This document shows, piece by piece, positions 1 through 7,552 of a stretch of 64,000 nt of DNA (the stretch's first letter is position 1; the number at the start of each line of letters is the position of its first letter). The stretch comes from Alistipes sp. (GTDB lineage Bacteria > Bacteroidota > Bacteroidia > Bacteroidales > Rikenellaceae): contig JAFZEX010000034.1 of NCBI GenBank assembly GCA_017560425.1, positions 1-64,000 on the forward strand, given 5' to 3'. Made by a program: the position numbers and the translations under genes. The notes under the pieces are model-generated. The model worked only from the letters and a program-made list of their open reading frames with translations. It was not told the DNA's origin and did no database searches.

Positions 1-193
1 CAAGTGTCCCTTGATTTGGGAGTGTAGTACTGGGCAGAGGGTAAATGCTTGATATATAGAGTGGAGCACAAAAGAGATAAACTCTCGTTTTGAGTTGGGA
101 TAATGCATTCCACTATCTGTAATCGGCGTTATATTAGTACCAAATTACTTCTAAAATGGGCGATAAATGCTTGTCGTTTTTGCAAATAATATC

Positions 194-201
194 TACCTTT
201 G
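194..201 (+). promoter_or_regulatory. -7 promoter box TACCTTTG
   Basis: Matches the Bacteroidota -7 consensus TAnnTTTG. A TTG at 171-173 could be a partial -33 box. It overlaps the TTG codon at 199, so that codon is upstream of the expected transcript start and cannot be the start of the gene that follows. Confidence 0.65.
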
Positions 202-234
202 TCAAATAATAAAAAAAACTCTAACCCCAATAAT

Positions 235-1221
235 ATGGAGCGCATTGTTAGTGGCAATGATATTTATTATCTAAAGGGATACCAGCTGGAAAGGGATTTT
301 GAGCAAGATGTGGTTGCGAATTACCGACATATATTTGGAGCCAATACGGTTTATATTGACATCAAGAAGAAAATCGGAGATAGTATCGTTACTATTCCTG
401 ATGGCTACTTGCTAGATTTTACCTTCGTAAACAATCCTCGTTTATATATTGTTGAGAACGAGTTGGGTATTCACGATGCCTACAAGCACATTGGTTCGCA
501 ACTTCTCAAATTTGCGATATCATACAAACCGAGTGGTAGAAAGATTAAGCAATTTATCATTGACTATCTTGCTAAGTCCCCAGAGCATTTGACTCTCATC
601 GAGTCAAAGATTTCGGAAATGGGTTATCGAAATATTGATGCGTTACTGGAGTCTTTGATTTTTGAAAAGCCTGTTGCTGCAATTGTTATTATAGACAATA
701 GTTCTGCTGAGTTGGAAAATGTATTGAGCCAACTCACAATGAATACTGATATTATTGAGTTTAAGGCTTTTGAAAATCGCGAGGGAAAGACCTTGTATAA
801 ATTTATTCCGTTTAACAACGAGATTCAGGAGTTCGTTGCAACGAGCCATAGCGTGAAGACCGTATCGGTTGATGATATAGATACTATCGTTGTTCCAGCT
901 CAGGAGGAGGGCTTCCAGTCAGCTTTTATCGAGAGTAATGCGTGGTGGCAGATTCGCATATCGGTGTCTATGCTTGACAAGATTAAGTATATCGCAGCCT
1001 ATCGAACTGCTCCTATGTCAGCAATAACCCATGTCGCTGAGGTTGATCACATTGAGAGGTACAAGGATACTAATAAATATATCCTCTATTTTAAGGAGCC
1101 GGCAAAAGAGATTCCGCATATTGAGTTGGACAAAGATAAAAAAGGCGTTGCGCCACAGGCATCACGTTACACTAACTATGCAAGATTGATGTCAGCAACG
1201 AAATTGTCAGAGGTGTTTTAA
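235..1221 (+). CDS. hypothetical protein, possible nuclease-fold domain
   Basis: A 328-residue protein without signal peptide or membrane segment. I do not recognise the family. The N-terminal third has a D-G-Y-L-L-D-F strand followed about 17 residues later by YIVENELG, an arrangement of acidic residues that resembles the core of PD-(D/E)XK-type enzymes; this is a weak inference and the usual lysine of ExK is absent. The reading frame could be extended to a TTG at 199, but that codon lies inside the -7 box, so I chose ATG 235, which has an A-rich leader. The gene has its own promoter and terminator and is divorced from the operon downstream, which reads the other way. Confidence 0.75.
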   Translation: MERIVSGNDIYYLKGYQLERDFEQDVVANYRHIFGANTVYIDIKKKIGDSIVTIPDGYLLDFTFVNNPRLYIVENELGIHDAYKHIGSQLLKFAISYKPSGRKIKQFIIDYLAKSPEHLTLIESKISEMGYRNIDALLESLIFEKPVAAIVIIDNSSAELENVLSQLTMNTDIIEFKAFENREGKTLYKFIPFNNEIQEFVATSHSVKTVSVDDIDTIVVPAQEEGFQSAFIESNAWWQIRISVSMLDKIKYIAAYRTAPMSAITHVAEVDHIERYKDTNKYILYFKEPAKEIPHIELDKDKKGVAPQASRYTNYARLMSATKLSEVF

Positions 1222-1244
1222 CACTAAAATCACATAATCCATTG

Positions 1245-1271
1245 AAGCAGAGGCCACACCTCTGCTTTTTT
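1245..1271 (+). terminator. intrinsic terminator after the first gene
   Basis: Perfect 7-bp stem GCAGAGG/CCTCTGC (1247-1253 and 1259-1265) with a 5-nt loop, followed by six T. Extended by two A-T pairs at the base. Confidence 0.85.
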
Positions 1272-1326
1272 GTTATCTATTCGTCTTAAACAGCACCCTT
1301 CAACTACCTCTATATGTGGTAATGGC

Positions 1327-2493
1327 TTACCTGAACCCGTGCGAGGGGATAGTGGCGAGGAGGAGGTAGGCGGCGGATTGGAGCCAGAGGGTGGCGAGTT
1401 GTGGGGCGATGTCGGCGAGGGTGGCGGACATCGAGTTTAGCTCGACGAAGGCGAGGGTGGCGGGGGCTGCGGGGAGGAGGTAGTGTGTGGCGTGCCAAAG
1501 GGTGGGCAGCAGTTCGAGAGGGTAGGAGATGCCAGCGATGAAGATGAGGCCCACGGAGAAGAAGGTGATGAGCACGACGGGTGCTTCACGTTCGTTGAAT
1601 AGTCTGCCGAAGGCCTGCCCAAAGAGTGAGGTGGCGAGCATAAAGGGGAGGAGGAGCGTCATCAAATTCAGCGTTGAGGCGAGGTGTGGCAGGTCAAAAA
1701 TGTGAGGTAGCAATCCAACGAGGAATATGGCGAGCAAGCCATATATCAGGCAGTATGTGGCGCTGCGAGCGAGGGTGATTATCACACGCCCACCAAAGCC
1801 TATCTCTCTGCCACGTAGCGGCGTTATGCCCATTGCTCCACGTCCACCACTATTCATGCTCACGACCATGACCATCGTCTGAAATATGATAATCACGAAG
1901 ACCACGGGAATAAGGTAGTCGGCATAGCCCTTTGTGGGGTTGAAGAGTGCGTTGCCAACGACATCTGCTGTCGTGCGATTGCTGAGCGCCTCTTGCAGTG
2001 TTATGGGGAGTGTCCACAGCATATCCTCTCGGGTGTCGCTGTCGAGGGCGAGCATGGCATCGGCGATAGCCTCGGCGGTGGCTTCGTAGTAGAGGAATGT
2101 GGCTGTGGGCGAGAGTGTTACGAATATGGCTTGCTCGCCTCTACCTATGCGTCGGCTCATGTCGTGGGGTAGATACAAAATAGCCACTGCCTCGCCACGG
2201 CTTAGCATCGTGCGTGCCTCGCCAAGGTCGGCGGTGGTCGCCACAACCTCGGCGCTGGGCGAGGCATCGGTGAGGCTTATGAGGTGGCGGGATAGGTGTG
2301 TGCGAGAGTTGTCCACCACCACGATAGGGGCTTCGTGCACTATATTGGGGCGGTACAGCAGGTTGTAGAGTATGCCATAGGCTATCATGCCACCAACGAT
2401 GAGTATCACGGCTGATAGCGAGGTGGCGGTGTCCCACAGCTCCTTGCGAAACGTGATATTGAAGAGGCGTATAGCTCTATTTGCTCTTCTCAT
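1327..2493 (-). CDS. ABC-2 type transporter permease (YbhR/YhhJ-like), distal copy
   Basis: Inner membrane permease subunit of a type that works with an HlyD-like adaptor and a TolC-like channel. The 388 residues show one N-terminal membrane segment (about residues 24-44), a large periplasmic domain (about 45-195), then five hydrophobic segments to the C-terminus, the ABC-2 membrane layout of this family. It is the last gene of the efflux operon and its start overlaps the end of the preceding permease by 17 nt, so the two are probably translationally coupled and form a heterodimer. No ATP-binding subunit is encoded beside it; the energy source must come from elsewhere or the pair works differently. 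Substrate cannot be told from sequence. Confidence 0.85.
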   Translation of the reverse strand: MRRANRAIRLFNITFRKELWDTATSLSAVILIVGGMIAYGILYNLLYRPNIVHEAPIVVVDNSRTHLSRHLISLTDASPSAEVVATTADLGEARTMLSRGEAVAILYLPHDMSRRIGRGEQAIFVTLSPTATFLYYEATAEAIADAMLALDSDTREDMLWTLPITLQEALSNRTTADVVGNALFNPTKGYADYLIPVVFVIIIFQTMVMVVSMNSGGRGAMGITPLRGREIGFGGRVIITLARSATYCLIYGLLAIFLVGLLPHIFDLPHLASTLNLMTLLLPFMLATSLFGQAFGRLFNEREAPVVLITFFSVGLIFIAGISYPLELLPTLWHATHYLLPAAPATLAFVELNSMSATLADIAPQLATLWLQSAAYLLLATIPSHGFR

Positions 2494-3628
2494 AGCTTCC
2501 CGATATTATGCTTTTGCGCATGCGTGTGGCGGTGATGAGTGGTAGCAGACAGAATGCAACAAGCACTACGACATGCTCCCACACAGCCTTGTATCCGCCT
2601 TCGGTGTAGAGCATATTTTGCGTTATTATGGTAAAGTGCCTAATTGGTAGAAGGGGTGCCACATGGCGGAAGATAGGGTACATCGAATTAATGGGAAATG
2701 TCACGCCCGAGAGTGTTGCGCCGAGCGAGCCAATCATCGACACAAGGCTGAGTATCAGTGCCATATGTGGGTATAGCGAGTAGAGGAATATCGCCAGCGA
2801 TATGCTTGCCATGACCAGCCCCACCATTGCACCCACCAACCCCCACGAGAGGGTGAGGTTGCCTATACGACTCATTATGCATAGCGCCGCCATGCCACTT
2901 GCCACGAAGCAACAAACATATGGTGCGGACTTGCCCACTATGGCGGTGAAGATGTTGTCTTTGGCTGCCGTGAGCCACTCCTTGCCGTGAGAGCGCTCGG
3001 TGCCGAGGACGTAGACCATTGTTATGAGCATAACTATCTGAAACATAATGAAGAAGAATGGCTCGGTGAGGTATGTGCCATAGTTTAGCGAGGCGTTGCC
3101 TATGGGGTGTATGTCGCTGGTGGTGGGCTCTAAAAAGCTCTCCACGACGTTCTCCGAAACGCCCATCTCGTTTGCAGTAACCACTATGGGGTCGATGCTC
3201 ACGATGGTGAGGAGCGTGCGCAGCGTAGACTCCACTTGTGCCCCGACGCTCATAAAGGCGTAGTGATAGTAGTAGGGGATTGTTACCCGTGAGCCCTGTG
3301 TTAGGTTGCGTGTCAGGTTGTGTGGCAGAACGAAATAGCCATATATCTCTCGTCGCTTAATGGCTGCGAGGGCTTCGGTTGAGGAGGCAAAGTGGTGGGT
3401 TACGGCGAGCGTGGGCGATGAGTCGATGGTGCGGATAATGCTGCGAGATGTAGACGTAAACTCCTCATCTACAACGCCTATGCCTATATTTTGCATTGCT
3501 CCACTGCCAAAGATTGTAGACATGAACACTGCCGAAAATAGTGGCAAGCCGATGGTGGCAACCCATAGCAGTGGGCTATGTGCAATGGTCAAAACCTCTC
3601 GGCGTGCGACACTCCAAAAAGCTCTCAT
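2477..3628 (-). CDS. ABC-2 type transporter permease (YbhS-like), proximal copy
   Basis: Second permease of the efflux operon, 383 residues, with the same plan as its neighbour: N-terminal membrane segment (MRAFWSVARREVL then hydrophobic residues about 20-40), periplasmic domain to about residue 190, then five or six membrane segments. The reading frame runs open further upstream to 3757, but ATG 3628 overlaps the stop of the HlyD gene in an ATGA arrangement (3625-3628), which is typical of coupled operon genes and starts the protein where family members start. Related in sequence to the following permease, so probably an old duplication. Confidence 0.85.
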   Translation of the reverse strand: MRAFWSVARREVLTIAHSPLLWVATIGLPLFSAVFMSTIFGSGAMQNIGIGVVDEEFTSTSRSIIRTIDSSPTLAVTHHFASSTEALAAIKRREIYGYFVLPHNLTRNLTQGSRVTIPYYYHYAFMSVGAQVESTLRTLLTIVSIDPIVVTANEMGVSENVVESFLEPTTSDIHPIGNASLNYGTYLTEPFFFIMFQIVMLITMVYVLGTERSHGKEWLTAAKDNIFTAIVGKSAPYVCCFVASGMAALCIMSRIGNLTLSWGLVGAMVGLVMASISLAIFLYSLYPHMALILSLVSMIGSLGATLSGVTFPINSMYPIFRHVAPLLPIRHFTIITQNMLYTEGGYKAVWEHVVVLVAFCLLPLITATRMRKSIISGSYEKSK

Positions 3629-4617
3629 CGCTCGCTGTTCTTCGTTGTTAGCAATAGGCTCATGCCGGGGTACAAGCCCTCTATCTGCTCTGTTGGTCGA
3701 GCATGAACCTCGAATGTACGCATGTCGTAGCCCTCGGCAAGGTGTGTGGTGCGCCATGTGGCGTAGCTACCCAAGGGTGCTATATAGCATATCTCCCACT
3801 CGATGTCGGGCGTGGCAAGTGCTGGCACGTCGCCATGTATTGTTTGACCCAGGCGGAAGTGGGGCATCATATCCTCACGTACGTTGAGCACGGCGTAGGG
3901 CTTGGCTATATCCACAATCGTGAGCAGGGGCGTGCCGATGCCCACAAGCTCGCCCTCGGCGGGGTATATCTCGGCAACAACGCCATCTATGGGCGACGTG
4001 AGGTGGCCGTCGTCGAGCACCGCCTCAACGCCACTCACGCTGCTTGCCGCCGCCACAGCCATGTATCGAGCACTCGCCTTATCTTGTTTCTGCGCCCCTT
4101 TGCGTGCAAGAATATACTGCTCGTATGCTGCCCTCTCTCCCGCTGAGGCTGAGAGATATAGCGCCTCTGCCTCCTCCTTGCGTTGTAGCGATACGATGCT
4201 ATCTTGCCATAGGCGCACCACCCTATGATAGGTGTTCTCGGCAAGCGTGCGCTGAGCCTTTGCCCCCAGCCATAGCTGCTCTGCCGAGGCAATAACCTCG
4301 CTACGTGCACCCTCGTCAATCTTGTTGCTCTGCTCCTGGGCTGCATTTTCGAGGGCAACAGCCTGCGAGTGTAGCGCCTCGGTCTCGGGCGAATGTATCA
4401 CTATGAGGGTGTCGCCCTTTGCAATGATGTCGCCCTTGCGCACACATATCTTAGCCACCCTGCCAGCGAGCTTTCCCGATATGCGTATCTCGGGAGCCTC
4501 TATGGTGCCTTGCAGTGGCGGTGTGGCGTGGCGAGATGTGAGAATGCCCACTATGGAGAGTAGGGCAATAGCCAAGACAATTGCCACGAAGGCGATATAA
4601 GGGAATTTCTGTTTCAT
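3625..4617 (-). CDS. HlyD-family membrane fusion protein (efflux adaptor)
   Basis: Periplasmic adaptor that would bridge the two permeases to the outer membrane TolC-like channel. The 330 residues have an N-terminal membrane anchor (about residues 8-27), a first lipoyl-like half (beginning GTIEAPEIRISGKLAGRV), an alpha-helical hairpin (about 80-185), a second lipoyl half (LTSPIDGVVAEIYPAEGELV) and a beta-barrel domain ending LYPGMSLLL. This is the standard HlyD/YbhG order and length. It lies 2 nt after the TolC-like gene and overlaps the next permease by 4 nt, so all four genes are one operon. Confidence 0.9.
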   Translation of the reverse strand: MKQKFPYIAFVAIVLAIALLSIVGILTSRHATPPLQGTIEAPEIRISGKLAGRVAKICVRKGDIIAKGDTLIVIHSPETEALHSQAVALENAAQEQSNKIDEGARSEVIASAEQLWLGAKAQRTLAENTYHRVVRLWQDSIVSLQRKEEAEALYLSASAGERAAYEQYILARKGAQKQDKASARYMAVAAASSVSGVEAVLDDGHLTSPIDGVVAEIYPAEGELVGIGTPLLTIVDIAKPYAVLNVREDMMPHFRLGQTIHGDVPALATPDIEWEICYIAPLGSYATWRTTHLAEGYDMRTFEVHARPTEQIEGLYPGMSLLLTTKNSER

Positions 4618-4619
4618 TA

Positions 4620-6023
4620 CTATTGAGGGGTGAAAAATGTTATTAGCTCATCGGCCTTGCCAACCAACATAAGCAGTGTGGCGAGCGATGTGTCTATGGC
4701 ATAGAGCGTTGCAAGCTGTGCCAGCCGAACTTCGGCGAGGCGCTGTGTGGCATCTACCACCTCTGACGATGTTGCCATGCCCTCGGCAAATGCTCGCTGT
4801 TGTGCCCTCACCAGCTCCTCGGCAAGCACGAGCGTTGTTTGTTGTGCCCGATACTCCTCTAACGATGTTGTGAGCATGGCGTAATACCTCGCCACGGCTG
4901 TGTGTAGGTCGGTGTTGGTTTTTTGAAGCGTTGTCTGTGCGCTGCGCAGTGTCGATTTCGAGCGTGCTATGGCGCTTTCACGTGCGAGTCCGTCGAAGAG
5001 TGTCCACTCGAGCCCTACGCCCACTATTGTGCGTGGAAATATGTTTTTGTCTAACCCCCACGACCATAGCTGCTGGTGGCAAATAAGGCTGATGGTGGGT
5101 AGGTAGCGGCTACGCTCGGCATTGAGTGCGAGCGAAGCAATCTCCGAGCCTCGTTTTAGTGCGCTTATGGTGGGTGTTGTCGGGATAAGAGATATGAGCT
5201 CCTCCCAGCTCGGTATGGTGCGAGGAGTGGATAGTGGTGTGGTGGGGACAATAGCGAGCGAGTCGGTAGCAAGCAACGAGTTAAGACACTCCTCGGCTAC
5301 TCGTTGGTTGCCCTCTGCCGAGGCGAGCAGTGTTACACCCTGGTCGTATGCCACCTCGGCAATAAGCCTCTCGGCACGATTTATCATGCCCTCCTCTTCG
5401 AGTCGTCGTGCCTGGCGCAGGTGCTCGCCATGCTGCTCGAGGGTGCTACGCCTCACACGGGTCAGCTCTCGGGCAAGTGCTAAGCCCCAATATGCCTCCG
5501 TAACGGTGGCTACGACCACATCTTGCGTGATGCTATACCTATCGTTTGCCACCGATAGCAGAGCCTTTGATATGCGTGATGCCGCAACTCTGCGACCGCC
5601 ACTAAATACCACCCATATTAGTTCAGCACCCACCTCGGCACTGTTGCGTGGCACTATCGGCAGACGTAGCTCACTCTTGCCTATGTTGTTTATGAGCTCC
5701 CCGATTACGGGGTTTGCCTCGATGATGGGTTCAAGGTTGCCAAGCAGCTCGCTGCCCATCTCGCCGAGCGTCGTTGTGGCCGCAATCTCGGTTGTGGTGT
5801 GCGAGTACTCGCCCGTAACCATAAGCGAGGGATACCATAGTGCATTTAGCTCTCGGCTCTCTGCCTCAGCTCTTACGACCTCCTCATGAGCAAGCTTAAG
5901 CGTGAGGTTTTTGTTGCGAGCAATCATGAGTGCATCCTCGAGCGAAAGAGGCGCCTCCACTCGCTGACAAAGTGCGCATAGCGGTGTAAATATTGCTAAT
6001 AGGCAAATCAGATATCTCGACAT
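4620..6023 (-). CDS. TolC-family outer membrane efflux protein
   Basis: Outer membrane channel component, 467 residues, first gene of the efflux operon. It begins with a signal peptide (MSRYLICLLAIFTPLCALC then Q) and has the two homologous halves of the family: LSLEDALMIARNKNLTLKL near the N-terminus and a second half beginning around residue 260 with the repeat-like helix ISALKRGSEIASLALNAERS, then LEWTLFDGLARESAI, the usual entry into the barrel strand. An upstream GTG/ATG extension to 6050 is possible but would put nine charged residues before the signal peptide, so ATG 6023 is preferred. Confidence 0.9.
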   Translation of the reverse strand: MSRYLICLLAIFTPLCALCQRVEAPLSLEDALMIARNKNLTLKLAHEEVVRAEAESRELNALWYPSLMVTGEYSHTTTEIAATTTLGEMGSELLGNLEPIIEANPVIGELINNIGKSELRLPIVPRNSAEVGAELIWVVFSGGRRVAASRISKALLSVANDRYSITQDVVVATVTEAYWGLALARELTRVRRSTLEQHGEHLRQARRLEEEGMINRAERLIAEVAYDQGVTLLASAEGNQRVAEECLNSLLATDSLAIVPTTPLSTPRTIPSWEELISLIPTTPTISALKRGSEIASLALNAERSRYLPTISLICHQQLWSWGLDKNIFPRTIVGVGLEWTLFDGLARESAIARSKSTLRSAQTTLQKTNTDLHTAVARYYAMLTTSLEEYRAQQTTLVLAEELVRAQQRAFAEGMATSSEVVDATQRLAEVRLAQLATLYAIDTSLATLLMLVGKADELITFFTPQ

Positions 6024-6047
6024 AGGATCTGTTTTTCGATACCAAAA

Positions 6048-6058
6048 CAAACCCTATA
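6048..6058 (-). promoter_or_regulatory. candidate promoter of the efflux operon
   Basis: On the minus strand this reads TATAGGGTTTG, a -7-like box with one extra base between TA and TTTG, about 25 nt before the TolC-like start. A TTTG lies about 19 nt further upstream. Weak match. Confidence 0.35.
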
Positions 6059-6090
6059 CCAAACAAAGACTACCCCAAAATGTTAGAAAA

Positions 6091-6128
6091 AAATAGGCCC
6101 ACAAAAGTTCGTTACAACTTTTGTGGGC
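6091..6128 (-). terminator. intrinsic terminator, 13-bp perfect stem
   Basis: Stem 6097-6109 pairs perfectly with 6116-6128 around a 6-nt loop. The minus strand then has a run of seven T after one base pair (complement of 6087-6094). It would end transcripts coming from the 6.3-7.4 kb gene pair, leaving a 3' region of about 230 nt. Confidence 0.8.
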
Positions 6129-6356
6129 TATACTCTGCCAAGTGGCGCTAAGTGCCTCGTTGGTAGCTACCGTGCCGATGTTATTCTTCGACGGCACTAT
6201 CGCTCTTTAGCATATTCGAAACTAATTTTCGAAGTCTGTACATCACTATTACAAAAACCAATAACAGCATCTGTGCTCTTGTTTGTTGTGCAACTCATGG
6301 CGAGTATGCAGTTTGCAGAAGATGTAGATCTGCTATGGTTGTATGCAGTGAACTAA
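6129..6356. other. long 3' region without a clear gene
   Basis: Between the end of the 242-residue protein gene and the terminator lie about 230 nt without a convincing gene. A 33-codon minus-strand ORF (6197-6298) and a 77-codon plus-strand ORF without a promoter are present. A short inverted repeat TTCGAAA/TTTCGAA sits near 6214-6232. The stretch could be a structured 3' UTR or contain a small RNA. Confidence 0.4.
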
Positions 6357-7085
6357 TTATTTGAGGAGGTTAAGCATGTCGCCAGCAAGCTCCATTGTCT
6401 TGCCCGCAACCTCCAAAGCTGCCTCAGCATCCTTTAGGTCATCCTCAAGGTCATCATCGCTAAGCTCAGCAGCCTCCTTCAAAAGACCGCTCAATGTGCC
6501 AGACTTCTTCTCCTCCTTCTTTGCCTCAGCCTTAGCCTTTGCCTCAACCTTTGTAGCATCCTTGCGCTCCTCGTTCTCCATGATAATTGAGGTTACACGA
6601 ATGCTCGCAGCATCCTTAAGACTCTTGAAGTAGTACTTAATAGTTGTAGTCTCCTCAGGAAGAAGCTGAATTGCAGCAGTCATCTCGTCCCAAGAGTATG
6701 GTGTTGCATTGGCATTCTTCTTGTCGAGAACGTTGCCATCGGCATCCAAAATCTCGATACCAAAGCCTGCGCAATACTTTGCTGATGACTTGTGAGAATC
6801 AGGGAAGATGGTTATATCCTTACGGTCGTGTGGAAGCTTCGCCGATGTACGCTTAAGCTCAACATTGACAGCATATCCCCAGATGTTATCATACTTTGGC
6901 TTGTACTCTTTATCAACAAGCTCGTAGCAGCCCTTAAGCTCGCCCTTGATCTCGGTCTGTGCTGCCTTTAGGATAATAGGCTTCTGCTCCACCACCTCGC
7001 TGTCGCCACCGCCGATAGATGAAAGTAGTGAGATAAGAATAAGTACGCCAATACCAATGAGGATGTATTTTTTCTTGTTGCTCAT
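6357..7085 (-). CDS. hypothetical one-pass membrane protein with Lys/Glu/Ala tail
   Basis: A 242-residue protein I do not recognise. Lysine-rich start (MSNKKKY), one membrane segment at about residues 7-25, then an extracytoplasmic domain with beta character (about 35-165) that contains conserved-looking aromatic motifs such as NIWGYAVNVELKRTS. A charged low-complexity stretch rich in K, E and A follows (about 175-195), then an acidic helix. Domain shape recalls the DUF4352/DUF5067-type lipoprotein-like beta sandwiches that follow a single anchor, but I cannot assign it. It follows the 104-residue membrane protein by 19 nt and is probably co-transcribed with it. Confidence 0.75.
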   Translation of the reverse strand: MSNKKKYILIGIGVLILISLLSSIGGGDSEVVEQKPIILKAAQTEIKGELKGCYELVDKEYKPKYDNIWGYAVNVELKRTSAKLPHDRKDITIFPDSHKSSAKYCAGFGIEILDADGNVLDKKNANATPYSWDEMTAAIQLLPEETTTIKYYFKSLKDAASIRVTSIIMENEERKDATKVEAKAKAEAKKEEKKSGTLSGLLKEAAELSDDDLEDDLKDAEAALEVAGKTMELAGDMLNLLK

Positions 7086-7104
7086 AGCTTCAATGTTTTA
7101 ATGA

Positions 7105-7419
7105 TTAGAAGTTGCCCAACATATCCATTGCGTTGCCTACTGACTCAGCTGCGCTCTCCAAGTAGAGCTCTGCCATGAGGAAAGGAAGGCAAATTGCCAC
7201 AACGCAAAGTACCAAGCCGACGATAGACTTAACGAGGTTCTGCGACTTAATGAGTGCCACAACACCGCAGATAATGCCAACAGGTGCCAATACATAGTTT
7301 ACAGTTGTAAGCAACATAAACCAAGCGCTTACAAGTGGCAACAAAGCGAATACCACAGAGATAATGCCCAATACCATAGATGCCTTGCACCATCCGCCTT
7401 TTACATTCTGGTTTTCCAT
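7105..7419 (-). CDS. small membrane protein, DUF4190-like
   Basis: A 104-residue protein with three hydrophobic segments (about residues 15-35, 42-58 and 63-85) and short loops. The opening pattern, a polar head followed by KASMVLGIISVVFALLP and later GIICGVVALIKSQ, fits the small DUF4190-type membrane proteins found in many bacteria; function is unknown. It is the first gene of a two-gene unit with its own promoter about 110 nt upstream and a long leader. Confidence 0.75.
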   Translation of the reverse strand: MENQNVKGGWCKASMVLGIISVVFALLPLVSAWFMLLTTVNYVLAPVGIICGVVALIKSQNLVKSIVGLVLCVVAICLPFLMAELYLESAAESVGNAMDMLGNF

Positions 7420-7532
7420 AATAATTTAAGTTTTTTAATGGATAATAATAGTTTAACAATAGTCCTGTATTTGTTGCAAAAATCGTGATTCTGAAGAGCC
7501 TCGATCTTGCGCTTAGTGGGCTATTGCAGTGG

Positions 7533-7540
7533 CAAAGGTA
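7533..7540 (-). promoter_or_regulatory. -7 promoter box TACCTTTG (minus strand)
   Basis: Good match to TAnnTTTG, with TTTTTG 15 nt upstream on the same strand. It points to the 104-residue membrane protein gene and implies a leader of about 110 nt. Confidence 0.6.
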
Positions 7541-7552
7541 TGTAAAAAGCGA

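Noticed and set aside
2099..2368. Plus-strand ORF inside the permease gene
   Set aside because: It is a shadow of the minus-strand permease; no promoter, and the protein is arginine/serine-rich without structure.
3360..3887. 175-codon plus-strand ORF opposite the permease/HlyD junction
   Set aside because: Lies antisense to two well-supported genes with ATGA coupling, and has no recognisable domain.
5122..5889. 255-codon plus-strand ORF opposite the TolC-like gene
   Set aside because: Long only because codon bias leaves the opposite frame open; the product is serine-rich low complexity.
6123..6356. 77-codon plus-strand ORF
   Set aside because: Starts inside the terminator stem, no -7 box, not conserved-looking; the minus-strand reading is at least as likely.
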